The notes under the pieces are model-generated. The model was not told where the DNA came from. It worked only from the letters and a program-made list of their open reading frames with translations, and made no database searches. A stretch of DNA of 64,000 nt from Anaerolineae bacterium. GTDB lineage: Bacteria; Chloroflexota; Anaerolineae; Aggregatilineales; J027. The stretch is taken from positions 1 through 64,000 of the forward strand of contig JAJTXY010000006.1 in the NCBI GenBank assembly GCA_021463865.1, in the 5' to 3' direction. Position numbers and translations under genes: made by a program. Below are positions 17,611 through 25,989 of the stretch, piece after piece (positions within the stretch are counted from its first letter, which is position 1; each line of letters opens with the position of its first letter).

Positions 17611-18379
17611 CTGGTACGGCCTCCGTCAAGCGCACTGGTACGCCATTTTCATGTAAATAGGTTTTTAAATCGTGAATGCTGAGTTCTTGATAATGGAACA
17701 GACTGGCGGCAAGCACGGCTTCGGCTTTCCCTTCGGTGAAGGCGGGTAGAAAATCCTCTTTTTTGCCTGCCCCCCCCGATGCAATCACCGGAATATTGAC
17801 CGCCTCAGCGATGGCACGGGTCAGCTTCAAATCATACCCGATTTTTGTGCCATCCCGATCCATGCTGGTCAGCAAAATTTCACCCGCCCCCATTTGTTCG
17901 CCGCGCATGGCCCATTCAACCGCGTTGATGCCGGTTGGGGTGCGTCCACCTGCGACATAGACCTCAAAAAAATCGCCATTCCACCGCGCATCAATTGCCA
18001 AGATGATGCACTGCACGCCGAAACGTTCCGCCCCTTCGCTGATAATTTCGGGGTCACGCACGGCGGCGCTGTTGACCGACACCCGATCCGCCCCCGCCAG
18101 CAAGGTTGCCCGCATATCTTCAACCGTGCGGATACCCCCGCCCACACTAAAGGGGATAAAAATTGAATCGGCAACGCGACGCACCACATCCAGCATGGTG
18201 TCGCGTTTTTCATGGGTGGCGGTGATGTCCAAAAAGACCAGTTCATCTGCCCCGGCAGCGTCATAAATCATGGCCTGTTCTACCGGGTCACCTGCATCAC
18301 GCAGATTCACAAAATTGATGCCTTTGACCACCCGCCCATCTTTTACATCAAGGCAGGGAATGATTCGTTTTGCTAGCAT
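17588..18379 (-). CDS. hisF: Imidazole glycerol phosphate synthase, cyclase subunit
   Basis: A 263-residue (beta/alpha)8-barrel that, with HisH, converts PRFAR and ammonia into imidazole glycerol phosphate and AICAR. The start [20 protein letters not shown] contains the catalytic Asp of strand 1, and the second catalytic Asp lies in [10 protein letters not shown]. Phosphate-binding loops FSVGGGIR and [12 protein letters not shown] are present. It is about ten residues longer than usual. It follows the unknown orf by nine bases rather than following hisA directly. Confidence 0.95.
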   Translation of the reverse strand: MLAKRIIPCLDVKDGRVVKGINFVNLRDAGDPVEQAMIYDAAGADELVFLDITATHEKRDTMLDVVRRVADSIFIPFSVGGGIRTVEDMRATLLAGADRVSVNSAAVRDPEIISEGAERFGVQCIILAIDARWNGDFFEVYVAGGRTPTGINAVEWAMRGEQMGAGEILLTSMDRDGTKIGYDLKLTRAIAEAVNIPVIASGGAGKKEDFLPAFTEGKAEAVLAASLFHYQELSIHDLKTYLHENGVPVRLTEAVPDGQPEMG

Positions 18380-18388
18380 AGAAATACC

Positions 18389-18835
18389 TCATTGAATAGC
18401 CCCTGATAAGATTGCTATTTCGATAATCGTCGTTGGAAAGGATGCGATAAAGAAAAATGCCAATAGCGCTTTTTTATTGAACATCAAAAATTCGGGTATT
18501 TGTGGTTTGCCCAATATTGTGCGATCAATTGACCTGTTTCCAATACATCCAGTTAATTCAATCTCGCCGTATTCGTTTAAATCCAGACGCGCATTCACTT
18601 TTTTGAGTGTAGTTGTAATCATCAAATAATTGATAGGAAACCCGATGATTCCGACATAAGCTAACAGCACTGCTCTAAAGAAGAACAATTGTACTGCATT
18701 TCCTGTGTCATTAATCGCGTGCCCGGAGAGCTTGAACTCGGTTTGACTATTGCGTGAGATGATCCATCCCCTTTGTTTAAACTCATCGGCAATTTTCTCA
18801 AAGAATATCATTTGAAGGGACACATAATTGGACAT
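18389..18835 (-). CDS. Unknown two-helix membrane protein inserted in the his operon
   Basis: A 148-residue protein not recognised from any his operon. It has a soluble N-terminal part with an aromatic/Ser pattern (KQRGWIISRNSQTEFKLSG), a hydrophobic segment at about residues 50-72 and another near 123-142. A beta-rich linker with KVNARLDLNEYGEIEL lies between them. The ATG directly follows the hisA stop (TGA, A, ATG), so translation is coupled. Base use looks more AT-rich than in the flanking his genes. It could be a recent insertion riding on his expression, or a membrane partner. No histidine-pathway motif is seen. Confidence 0.6.
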   Translation of the reverse strand: MSNYVSLQMIFFEKIADEFKQRGWIISRNSQTEFKLSGHAINDTGNAVQLFFFRAVLLAYVGIIGFPINYLMITTTLKKVNARLDLNEYGEIELTGCIGNRSIDRTILGKPQIPEFLMFNKKALLAFFFIASFPTTIIEIAILSGAIQ

Positions 18836-18836
18836 T

Positions 18837-19553
18837 TCACTTTAATGCCTCAAAAACCTCTTCCAACGAGAACACCCCCGCATACAGCGCCCGCCCGATA
18901 ATCACCCCGGCGACTTTGCCAGTGGATTTTAATATGCGAATATCGTCTAACTTGGCGACTCCCCCTGATGCGATGACTTGCAAACTTGTCGCATCAGCAA
19001 GGGCGGCAGTGGATTCCACATTCACCCCCGACAAATCACCGTCTTTGTCCACATCCGTATAAAGGGCGTGTCGAATCCCATCGGCGGCAAGTCGCTGACC
19101 GAGTTCAATCGGCGACCATGTGGATTTTTCCTGCCAGCCATGTGTCGCCACCCGTCCTCCTTTGGCATCCAGCGCGACGACGACCCGTTCCGCCCCAAAT
19201 TTTTGGACAGCTTCGGCGGCAAGTTCGGGCTGCTTGACCAACAGTGTGCCAAAAACCACCCGTTCTGCCCCGGTATCAATGGCCTGCTGTGCGGCATCAA
19301 AATTGCGAAGGCCACCTGCAAATTGCACCGATAATCCTAAATCGGCAATCTGGCGCACCGTGTCAAAAATAGTCGTTTCCGCGCCGAGCGTGCCGTCCAA
19401 ATTGACGATATGCACCCACTCCGCCCCGGCATCCTGCCATTTTTGCGCCATTGCCACTGGGTCATCGCCATAAACTGATTCATGGTTCGGGTCGCCATAG
19501 AGCAACCGCACCACGCGCCCCTGTCGAATATCAATCGCGGGATAGATAATCAA
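18837..19553 (-). CDS. hisA: ProFAR isomerase (HisA)
   Basis: A 238-residue (beta/alpha)8-barrel isomerising ProFAR to PRFAR, step 4 of histidine synthesis. The N-terminus [16 protein letters not shown] carries the catalytic Asp, the second lies in LYTDVDKDGDLSG, and FAGGLRNF and IASGGVAKLDDI bind phosphates. The frame is open 22 codons further upstream. TTG at 19553 is chosen because GGAGG lies seven bases before it, the protein then begins exactly where HisA proteins do, and the TTG overlaps the hisH stop as TTGA. Confidence 0.93.
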   Translation of the reverse strand: MIIYPAIDIRQGRVVRLLYGDPNHESVYGDDPVAMAQKWQDAGAEWVHIVNLDGTLGAETTIFDTVRQIADLGLSVQFAGGLRNFDAAQQAIDTGAERVVFGTLLVKQPELAAEAVQKFGAERVVVALDAKGGRVATHGWQEKSTWSPIELGQRLAADGIRHALYTDVDKDGDLSGVNVESTAALADATSLQVIASGGVAKLDDIRILKSTGKVAGVIIGRALYAGVFSLEEVFEALK

Positions 19554-20158
19554 TGGATGTCCTCCACGAAATTGCGTAGGATGCGTTGGCCGACGTGCTG
19601 GCTTTTTTCGGGATGGCATTGAATTCCAAAAATATTGCCCCGCCCGACCACGCTGGCATAATTCAGCCCATAATCCGTGCTGGCGAGAATATCATTCGGG
19701 TCGGCGGCTTCGACATAATACGAGTGGACAAAATAGGCATAGTCACCTTCATTCACCCCGCGCAATAGTGGGTTCTGCTGGCGGATGTGCAGTTGATTCC
19801 AACCGATGTGTGGCACGAGTGGGCCATTAGGTGGGAATTTGACCACCCGCCCCGGCAGTAATCCCAAGCCTTGATGAATGCCCATTTCTTCGCTGGCCTC
19901 AAATAAATATTGCATCCCCAAGCAGATGCCAAGCAGTGGAATACCCGCTTTGGCTGCTTGGATAATCGGCTCGACAAAACCGGAGTCACGCAAGGCCGCC
20001 ATACCTGCTCCAAATGCTCCCACCCCCGGCAGGACAATTTTATCCGCGCCGTCGAGTTCACTCGGTTTGCTGACGGTTTTCGTTTCCGCCCCGACATGCT
20101 TTAAGGTATTTTGTACACTGCGTAAATTGCCAGCCCCATAATCTACAATGGCGATCAT
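19550..20158 (-). CDS. hisH: Imidazole glycerol phosphate synthase, glutamine amidotransferase subunit
   Basis: A 202-residue class I glutaminase supplying ammonia to HisF. The start [18 protein letters not shown] is typical. The nucleophile Cys lies in [13 protein letters not shown], and the His-Glu pair of the triad in [12 protein letters not shown]. The gene overlaps hisB at its start by four bases (ATGA) and hisA at its end (TTGA). HisH and HisF are not adjacent here: hisA and the unknown orf separate them. Confidence 0.95.
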   Translation of the reverse strand: MIAIVDYGAGNLRSVQNTLKHVGAETKTVSKPSELDGADKIVLPGVGAFGAGMAALRDSGFVEPIIQAAKAGIPLLGICLGMQYLFEASEEMGIHQGLGLLPGRVVKFPPNGPLVPHIGWNQLHIRQQNPLLRGVNEGDYAYFVHSYYVEAADPNDILASTDYGLNYASVVGRGNIFGIQCHPEKSQHVGQRILRNFVEDIH

Positions 20159-20748
20159 TTGGTCAATGTTCCTTTCGTGCTTGGGATGATTCCTTGTCGG
20201 CGGGGGTCGAGTTCAACCGCACCACGCAGCGCCCGACCTAATGCTTTAAACAATGCTTCGGCTTTGTGATGGTCGTCGCGGCCATAAAAGACCTGTGCGT
20301 GCAAATTCATGCGGGCATGGGTGGCAATGGATTCCAACACATGGGCCACCAGCGAGGTCGGCATTTGCCCGATAACAGGGCTATCAAAATCGGCATGAAC
20401 CACTGTATAGGGTCGTCCACTGAGGTCAATCACGACCTGCGCCAGAGCCTCATCCATCGGAACGAGCGCCGACCCCATCCGCACAATGCCTTTCCGATCC
20501 CCCAGTGCCTCATGTATCGCCTGCCCCAAACAAATGGCGACATCTTCAATGGTGTGGTGCGAATCAATATGTAAATCGCCCTGTGCGAGTATGGTCAAAT
20601 CAAATAGGCCATGTACTGCGACATGATGCAGCATGTGGTCAAAAAAACCGACCTCGGTATTGATATTTGCCTGCCCTGTGCCATCCAATTCGAGGGTTAA
20701 TTCAATCTGTGTTTCTTGGGTGGTGCGTTGAATTTTCGCGTTACGCAT
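20155..20748 (-). CDS. hisB: Imidazoleglycerol-phosphate dehydratase
   Basis: A 197-residue metal-dependent dehydratase making imidazole acetol phosphate. It has the duplicated metal-binding motifs [12 protein letters not shown] and [14 protein letters not shown] in the first half and [16 protein letters not shown] in the second. The frame is open 26 codons further, inside hisC. ATG at 20748 is chosen because [17 protein letters not shown] begins where this family begins; it overlaps the hisC end by eight bases. It is mono-functional: the HAD phosphatase domain fused to it in E. coli is absent. Confidence 0.94.
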   Translation of the reverse strand: MRNAKIQRTTQETQIELTLELDGTGQANINTEVGFFDHMLHHVAVHGLFDLTILAQGDLHIDSHHTIEDVAICLGQAIHEALGDRKGIVRMGSALVPMDEALAQVVIDLSGRPYTVVHADFDSPVIGQMPTSLVAHVLESIATHARMNLHAQVFYGRDDHHKAEALFKALGRALRGAVELDPRRQGIIPSTKGTLTK

Positions 20749-21859
20749 GGAATTCCTTTCCAATTTGGCGCAGCACGGCGAGTAATTTATCATTTTGGTC
20801 GGGCCGCCCAATGCTAATCCGCACATGGTTTGGCACTTTGCCTTCGTAGTAACGAATCAAAATGCCTTCATTTTCGAGCCGCGTCTGTAATTCTGGAATC
20901 GGCACGCTGGCAACCTTGCAAAAAACGAAATTAGCCGCGCTGGGATAGACATGGATATAGGGAATTGTTTTTAGTTCGGCAATGAGCCGTTCGCGTTCGG
21001 CAATGATTTTTTCGATATTGGCCTGCATGGTGGGCATATCGGTCAGTGTCGCCCGTGCAGCAACATCGGCGGCGGCACTCACATTAAACGGTAGCTTGAT
21101 TTTCCAGAGGTGTTCGATGATTTCCAGCGGATAGATGCCATAGCCAATACGCAGCCCTGCCAAACCCGCCCATTTACTAAAGGTGCGAATCACAATCAAA
21201 TTCGGTGTATCCGGCACCCGCAGCGCATTATTTTCGATCCCCGCGAATTCAAAATAGGCTTCATCCAGAACTACAACCAGTGGTAATTTCAAAAGTCGCT
21301 CCAAAACATCGGGTGGGGTCAGGCTGCCATCGGGATTATTGGGAGAACAAAGAAATAGCAATTTTGCGTTCGTTTCATAGGCGGCTTTTTCAATCGCTTC
21401 CACATCCAGCGAAAAATCAGCGCGACGAGGAATATTGACCGTTTTTGCGCCAAGCCACCCCGCCACCAGCGAATACATGGTGAACGTCGGCGGACAGTTC
21501 AAAATAATATTGCCCGGTTCAAGGAATAACTGCTCGGTGACTTTGATGATTTCGTCGCAGCCCTGCCCGACCAAAATATGTTCAGGGTCAACCCCCGTAT
21601 ATTCCGCCAACCCTGCCCGCAGATAGGGTACTCGCACATCGGGGTAGATATGAGCGCGACCATCCATATTGGCTAGGGCTTCTAACGCTTTGGGGGATGG
21701 GCCAAACGGATTTTCATTCGTATCGAGTTTGATGATTTCGCTGGCGGGGCGACCCATGCGTTCGCTCAATAATTCGAGTGTGCCGCTAGGATACCCATAC
21801 CCCTCCATTGCAGCGATGTCTGACCGGATACGTATTTTAGAGCGTTCGGCGGTTTGCAT
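20741..21859 (-). CDS. hisC: Histidinol-phosphate aminotransferase
   Basis: A 372-residue class I PLP enzyme transferring an amino group from glutamate to imidazole acetol phosphate. The typical [13 protein letters not shown] substrate motif is near residue 45. The PLP lysine lies in [17 protein letters not shown], with the Asp of [11 protein letters not shown] contacting the cofactor and the NNPDG motif in the middle. It begins five bases after the hisD stop. Confidence 0.94.
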   Translation of the reverse strand: MQTAERSKIRIRSDIAAMEGYGYPSGTLELLSERMGRPASEIIKLDTNENPFGPSPKALEALANMDGRAHIYPDVRVPYLRAGLAEYTGVDPEHILVGQGCDEIIKVTEQLFLEPGNIILNCPPTFTMYSLVAGWLGAKTVNIPRRADFSLDVEAIEKAAYETNAKLLFLCSPNNPDGSLTPPDVLERLLKLPLVVVLDEAYFEFAGIENNALRVPDTPNLIVIRTFSKWAGLAGLRIGYGIYPLEIIEHLWKIKLPFNVSAAADVAARATLTDMPTMQANIEKIIAERERLIAELKTIPYIHVYPSAANFVFCKVASVPIPELQTRLENEGILIRYYEGKVPNHVRISIGRPDQNDKLLAVLRQIGKEFHA

Positions 21860-21864
21860 GGTGA

Positions 21865-23193
21865 CTACTCCTGTATCCGAGCTTCAGCGGCGGCGGCATG
21901 GGCGGTCAATGATTCAGCATGAGCCAGCACCGAGGCGGCTTTGCTCAGTTCAGCGGCGGTGTCATGGTCAAGGCCGATGACACTGGTAATTTTGATAAAG
22001 TCTAAAATATTGAGCGGAGAGGAAAACCGCGCTGTACCCCCGGTTGGCATGACATGGCTCGGCCCTGCCACGTAATCCCCCAACACCTCAAACGACCCCT
22101 CTCCCAAGAAAATACCCCCGGCGTTTTTGACTTCGCCAATCCACGCAAAAGGGTCTTCCAGCAGCAGGCAGAGATGTTCGGCGGCATACTCATTGGCGAC
22201 CTCAAACGCTTCCACGAGGCCATTCACAATGACTACCCCGCCTTGATTGCTGAGGGATTGCGCGATGATGTTGTCGCGGCCTAGATGTTCCAACTGACGG
22301 GTGATTTCGATTTGTACTCGTTTAGCAAGATTGCGGCTGGGGGTGACGAGAATCGCCGAGGCCAGCACATCATGTTCGGCTTGGGCCAATAAATCGGCGG
22401 CGGCAAGGACGGGATTGGCAGACTCATCGGCAATAATCATGGTCTCGGTTGGCCCCGGCAGGCCATCAATCCCCACCACACCAAACACCTGTCGTTTTGC
22501 TAATGTTACAAACAGATTTCCCGGCCCAACGATCTTATCCACACGTGGAATGGTCTGCGTGCCATAGGCCATTGCTGCAATTGCCTGTGCCCCCCCCACC
22601 TTATACACTTTTTTGATGCCACACACCGCCGCTGCTGCTAAGATAACTGGATTGATAGTTCCATCTTTTTGCGGGGGCGTGCAGATAATAAGGTCTTCAA
22701 CCCCTGCGACCAACGCGGGAATGGCGCTCATCAACAGCGAAGAAGGCAGCGGCGCAGTCCCCCCCGGCACATATACCCCGACCTTGTTAATGGGGCGCAA
22801 AATCTGACCCAATCCGTTTTCATACCAGTCCGTCAGGCGTTCGGCTTGCATCCGATGGAAATTTTCGATGCGTTCTGCCGCCAATTGCAAGGCTTCGGCG
22901 ACAATTTGGGGGATGTTTTGTAGTGCATTGTGGATTTCGATTTCGGGCACATACAGGGCATCCAGTTGCACACCATCAATTTTTTGTGTCCAATACCCTA
23001 CTGCGTTGTCCGATCCGTCTCGAATCGCCGTCAAAATCCGACGTACCGCTTCTTCGGGGGTCACTGGCCCATCAAACAATTCTTCTAACCGTTTGCTGAT
23101 AGCGGGTGTCACTTCGGTTTCGTCGGGGGGACGGCGCTGCAAAATTTTGTTCTTGGCTTCGGCTAGTGAATAAATCGGCAGCAAATCAGTCAT
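21865..23193 (-). CDS. hisD: Histidinol dehydrogenase
   Basis: A 442-residue zinc enzyme performing the last two NAD-dependent oxidations to histidine. Motifs include [44 protein letters not shown], the acidic QAEHD catalytic/metal region and [18 protein letters not shown]. The ATG overlaps the hisG stop by four bases, marking translational coupling. Length is normal for the family. Confidence 0.95.
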   Translation of the reverse strand: MTDLLPIYSLAEAKNKILQRRPPDETEVTPAISKRLEELFDGPVTPEEAVRRILTAIRDGSDNAVGYWTQKIDGVQLDALYVPEIEIHNALQNIPQIVAEALQLAAERIENFHRMQAERLTDWYENGLGQILRPINKVGVYVPGGTAPLPSSLLMSAIPALVAGVEDLIICTPPQKDGTINPVILAAAAVCGIKKVYKVGGAQAIAAMAYGTQTIPRVDKIVGPGNLFVTLAKRQVFGVVGIDGLPGPTETMIIADESANPVLAAADLLAQAEHDVLASAILVTPSRNLAKRVQIEITRQLEHLGRDNIIAQSLSNQGGVVIVNGLVEAFEVANEYAAEHLCLLLEDPFAWIGEVKNAGGIFLGEGSFEVLGDYVAGPSHVMPTGGTARFSSPLNILDFIKITSVIGLDHDTAAELSKAASVLAHAESLTAHAAAAEARIQE

Positions 23194-24194
23194 GGTTGCA
23201 CCCCTTGAACAATGGATAATAGACGGCGGCAGCGTTCGGGCCGTTCTTCAAAAATATATGAAACTGGGGTCACGACCACGCCACTGCCCCCAATAGTACG
23301 GAACTGCTGAATGGCGGGATACAAACGGGTATGGGAGACGACAATGCTGACTGACCACCAGTTGCCATGATGGGCTTGTGTCCCAAGCGGCGAGATGGTG
23401 GGCCATTGCAAGCCGCCTAAATCGGGCTGCCCCAAGACCAGATGGGCGACCTCATCCAAGGTCTCCCCCCGCATATTGGCAAAAATCATGTATTTGCCAT
23501 GCGCGTTCATATAGGCTTCGATAAATTCTAGGAGTTGTTCCGTAGCCGCCATGACCGCTGGACGGGTTGCCAATGCGGTGCGGTTGCCAATCAATACGGC
23601 TTGTGAATCCACAATCAGGCCATCTTCCAATGACCGTAGATTATTTTCGCGCAGAGTCGTGCCGCTGCTGGTGATGTCGGCAATAAAATCGGCATACCCG
23701 ATGCTGGGGGCGGCTTCGAGTGCCCCATCCGCACTAACTACCCGTATACCCGAAATGTGGCGCTCCGTTAAAAAACGATCTACCGAATTGCGATATTTGG
23801 TGGCGACCCGCAGTTCATGTTGGGCCGCTTTGCTCGTCAAATCTTGGACGGTATGCACCTCTGTCCATTCCATCGGCACGGCCAGCACTAGCGCGCACTG
23901 TCCATAATCGAGCGCCTCATGCACCAACATCAATTCCTCGGTTTCGCCGCCGAATGCATCATACACCGTGTCATAGCCTGTAATCCCCAAATCCATATCC
24001 CCGGATGCCACGCTGACGGGAACGTCACGGGGACGCATGAACATGACCGTTACCCCCGGTAGGGCGGGAATCGTGGCGGTATATTGGCGCGGATTGGTTT
24101 TGTTGACACGCAAGCCACAGTTGGCAAGGAATTCGAGGGTTTCCCCTTCCATCCGCCCTTTGCTTGGCAGCGCGATTCGTATCTGCTCATTCAT
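23190..24194 (-). CDS. hisG: ATP phosphoribosyltransferase
   Basis: A 334-residue enzyme for the first, feedback-regulated step: ATP plus PRPP gives phosphoribosyl-ATP. The start IRIALPSKGRMEGETLEFL is typical. The phosphate-binding loop region reads ADFIADITSSGTTLRENNL. It is longer than short-form HisG (about 200-220 residues), which needs HisZ. The C-terminal 100 residues fit a regulatory ACT-like domain, so histidine feedback is expected, although the ending (VSYIFEERPERCRRLL) has extra residues. AGGGAG precedes the ATG by about 11 bases. It is the first structural gene after the leader region. Confidence 0.92.
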   Translation of the reverse strand: MNEQIRIALPSKGRMEGETLEFLANCGLRVNKTNPRQYTATIPALPGVTVMFMRPRDVPVSVASGDMDLGITGYDTVYDAFGGETEELMLVHEALDYGQCALVLAVPMEWTEVHTVQDLTSKAAQHELRVATKYRNSVDRFLTERHISGIRVVSADGALEAAPSIGYADFIADITSSGTTLRENNLRSLEDGLIVDSQAVLIGNRTALATRPAVMAATEQLLEFIEAYMNAHGKYMIFANMRGETLDEVAHLVLGQPDLGGLQWPTISPLGTQAHHGNWWSVSIVVSHTRLYPAIQQFRTIGGSGVVVTPVSYIFEERPERCRRLLSIVQGVQP

Positions 24195-24229
24195 TCGACG
24201 TGGTTCTCCCTAATTATGCTGCTCAGATA

Positions 24230-24264
24230 AACAAAAACGCCCCACATCCGGTTGGCGTGGAGCG
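24230..24264 (-). terminator. Intrinsic terminator of the his attenuator
   Basis: On the minus strand, bases 24264-24257 (CGCTCCAC) pair with 24245-24238 (GTGGGGCG). This gives 8 bp with one G-U pair, extendable by a further G-U pair, around a short loop. It is followed at once by TTTTTGTTT (24237-24229). This is a standard Rho-independent terminator between the leader ORF and hisG. Confidence 0.85.
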
Positions 24265-24365
24265 CAGATTTGCTGATTTCGGGTGCGCCCTATTTTGAAA
24301 ATTTTTGCGGGCGCGACACACCATCACCACCGGAAATGAAGCCGGAAGTTATGATGATGGTGATG
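24238..24365 (-). promoter_or_regulatory. Transcription attenuator of the his operon
   Basis: Six pairing segments can be read on the minus-strand RNA. A (24365-24358, within the His codons) pairs with B (24329-24322), eight perfect pairs, extendable with wobbles. C (24314-24309) pairs with D (24290-24285), six pairs. D (24290-24284) alternatively pairs with E (24266-24260), seven pairs with one G-U, which would break the E:F terminator stem. The leader stop codon (24326-24324) lies inside B. This mirrors the A-F logic of the enterobacterial his attenuator. The B:C pairing needed for the full model is weak by eye. Confidence 0.75.
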
Positions 24366-24398
24366 ATACACAGCGATAGAAAGTTGATTTTTTAACAT
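24324..24398 (-). CDS. hisL: his operon leader peptide with five consecutive His codons
   Basis: A 24-codon ORF starting ATG at 24398 and stopping with TGA at 24326-24324. It encodes MLKNQLSIAVY, then HHHHH (24365-24351: CAT CAC CAT CAT CAT), then NFRLHF and RW. Its position between a strong promoter and a terminator-hairpin upstream of hisG identifies it as a ribosome-sensor leader peptide. Ribosomes short of charged His-tRNA would stall there and favour readthrough into hisG. No Shine-Dalgarno sequence precedes it, and the promoter implies a leaderless or nearly leaderless message. It is too short for routine gene calling. Confidence 0.85.
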   Translation of the reverse strand: MLKNQLSIAVYHHHHHNFRLHFRW

Positions 24399-24405
24399 GG
24401 GCGAA

Positions 24406-24434
24406 AGTATAACGTTCGGGTTTTGGGTTGTCAA
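24406..24434 (-). promoter_or_regulatory. his operon promoter
   Basis: On the minus strand, TTGACA (24434-24429) and TATACT (24411-24406) are separated by exactly 17 bases: a perfect -35 and a 5/6 -10. The start point expected 6-8 bases after the -10 falls on or next to the leader ATG at 24398. Confidence 0.8.
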
Positions 24435-24439
24435 TTAGT

Positions 24440-24468
24440 TTGGACAGAATAGACGAATGTGCTAATCT
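24440..24468 (+). promoter_or_regulatory. Predicted promoter of the TIR-fusion gene
   Basis: TTGGAC at 24440-24445 and TAATCT at 24463-24468 with 17 bases between them, 38 bases before the ATG at 24507. It is divergent from the his promoter. The -35 boxes of the two promoters are only five bases apart, so they may compete for polymerase. Confidence 0.5.
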
Positions 24469-24506
24469 TGAACGTATACAAAGACAAACATTAGGGTTGG
24501 AATTTT

Positions 24507-25196
24507 ATGACGGACTATGACCGCGACCCCTTTCGGGATGAATTTGAAGATATAGATGAATTGGAACACCTCAGCGATCTTGAGGATGAGGCAGTCGAGG
24601 CGTTTTGTGTCACCTGCCGTGAAAAAGTCGAAATGCTGAACCCACAGGCGGTTTGGACAAGCAAAGGGCGTCCCGGTACACGTGGCGAATGTCCCACTTG
24701 CGGCGGCACGGTCTATCGCATGGGCAAGACCTCCGCGCACGATTTCACCTCCAAACCAAGCGCGGTGAATGTGGCGGATACACGCGGCATGGGCAAGACC
24801 AAAGCCGCCAAGATCAAAATTGAAGCCGCCACTTATATCGCCGCCGCCGCCACCGATGCTGATTTTGCCAAAAAATTATCCGATGACTTGAAGGCCGTAG
24901 GCATTTCCACTTGGCTGGATGATGGTGACACCCCTGAAAATGTCAATTGGGCAGGTGGGGTACATCCGGCGCTGGAACAATGCAAAAAAATGGTCGTGGT
25001 GCTGTCCCAATTTGCCATTAAGACAGGCAGTGTTGAACAAGCATGGCAATATTTTCGCAGTCAGCGTAAACCCATCATCTTGGCGTTGGTCGAACCCGTT
25101 GAGCCACCGGATGATCTACGCCGCTGTACCCGTTTTGACTGCTATACCGATTATAAAAAGGGTCTGCGACAATTGGTTGAAGCATTATCGAGCTAG
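24507..25196 (+). CDS. Zinc-ribbon (DUF5679-like)/TIR-domain fusion protein
   Basis: A 229-residue protein with an acidic N-terminus (residues 1-30) and a small zinc ribbon. The four metal Cys are at 34, 37, 62 and 65 (CVTC...CPTC), in the pattern of DUF5679. A basic linker follows, then a TIR-like domain at about 104-228 (ISTWLDDGD, VVVLSQFAIKTGSVEQAW). Glu177, two helix turns after the serine-containing VVVLS strand, sits where NAD-cleaving TIR domains have their catalytic Glu. TIR domains act in NAD hydrolysis, often in antiphage systems, or as protein adaptors. No partner effector or sensor gene is adjacent, only a YtxH gene 12 bases downstream. Function unknown. Confidence 0.75.
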   Translation: MTDYDRDPFRDEFEDIDELEHLSDLEDEAVEAFCVTCREKVEMLNPQAVWTSKGRPGTRGECPTCGGTVYRMGKTSAHDFTSKPSAVNVADTRGMGKTKAAKIKIEAATYIAAAATDADFAKKLSDDLKAVGISTWLDDGDTPENVNWAGGVHPALEQCKKMVVVLSQFAIKTGSVEQAWQYFRSQRKPIILALVEPVEPPDDLRRCTRFDCYTDYKKGLRQLVEALSS

Positions 25197-25208
25197 AGGG
25201 AGGACATC

Positions 25209-25451
25209 ATGCGAAAAATCTTAGTTTTTGGGGCAGGATTGCTTGCCGGGGCGATTATCGGCGCGGGGGTGTCGTTGCTCTTAACTCCTGCCTCCGGGGA
25301 TGATCTGCGCGAGGGGACAAAGGATCGTTATAAGCGGGTATTGGAAGAAAGCGCCAAAGCCGCCGCCGAACGTCGTGCCCAACTGGAAGCTGAACTCGCC
25401 GAAATGACCCGCCCCAAGAAAACCGAAAAATCGCAAAATGGCGGCAAGTAA
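25209..25451 (+). CDS. YtxH-like small membrane protein
   Basis: An 80-residue protein with one N-terminal Gly/Ala-rich membrane helix (LVFGAGLLAGAIIGAGVSLL) followed by LLTPASGDDLRE and a charged coiled coil. This is the standard YtxH layout (general stress-type proteins of unknown mechanism). A clear GGGAGGA ribosome site lies just before the ATG. It is probably co-transcribed with the TIR-fusion gene 12 bases upstream. Confidence 0.8.
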   Translation: MRKILVFGAGLLAGAIIGAGVSLLLTPASGDDLREGTKDRYKRVLEESAKAAAERRAQLEAELAEMTRPKKTEKSQNGGK

Positions 25452-25468
25452 AACCTCATGAGGTTTTA
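25449..25468. terminator. Perfect palindrome between convergent genes, likely bidirectional terminator
   Basis: A 20-base perfect palindrome that includes the ytxH stop codon. Read as RNA on either strand it gives a stem (AAAACCTC with GAGGTTTT) ending in U residues. It lies five bases from the 3' end of the convergent gene at 25474, so it can serve both transcripts. Confidence 0.55.
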
Positions 25469-25473
25469 CGCTG

Positions 25474-25971
25474 CTATTTTTCCTCTCTGGCTCGGAAAAG
25501 TTTTGCCATCTCTGATGGAGCATTTGATTCTTCTACCATCATCGTCGCATGACCTGCCAGCCATACTACTTTAGGCAACCATTCATGGCGGAGCAGCATA
25601 CCCCCAAATTGCTCAACGATTCCAAACACATGAACATTGGGATCGTTATTGTCCCAAGCATAGGAAGGATGGCGTTGTAGGAGCATCAAATCTTGTCCTG
25701 TAAATGTACTTTTTGTTCCGTAGGGTTTTGATAAATCATGGCCTATCGCTTCCACTAAACTTGATACCCACACAATTGCGGCATAATCCCAGACTAAATC
25801 GTCATTTCCACAATTGAGATTATGATGCCGCTCTACAACTAGATATTCCTTAAGAGTCCCTAGAGCGACCTTCCCATGATTCCAATCTTCGGACGGGGGA
25901 CAATCATCACCTACAATGCCTACATGGGTTCCAAGAGGTAACAGTTTTTTACGCGGTATTTCCAAACCCAC
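25474..25971 (-). CDS. Hypothetical protein, not recognised
   Basis: A 165-residue protein with no family I can name. It is mixed alpha/beta and rich in His and Trp (RHHNLNCGNDDLVWDYAAIVW; LQRHPSYAWDNNDPNVHVFG), without signal peptide or membrane helix. The proposed GTG start at 25971 follows an AGGGA site. It lies 18 bases after the Uma2-like gene on the same strand, so the two may form a unit. The coding assignment rests on length, position and a terminator-like palindrome at its 3' end. Confidence 0.5.
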   Translation of the reverse strand: MGLEIPRKKLLPLGTHVGIVGDDCPPSEDWNHGKVALGTLKEYLVVERHHNLNCGNDDLVWDYAAIVWVSSLVEAIGHDLSKPYGTKSTFTGQDLMLLQRHPSYAWDNNDPNVHVFGIVEQFGGMLLRHEWLPKVVWLAGHATMMVEESNAPSEMAKLFRAREEK

Positions 25972-25989
25972 TTCATATCCCTGCTATGA

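Noticed and set aside
19554-19619. Longer hisA starting at 19619
   Set aside because: The extra 22 residues are basic and unlike HisA. A GGAGG-spaced TTG at 19553 gives the family's usual start.
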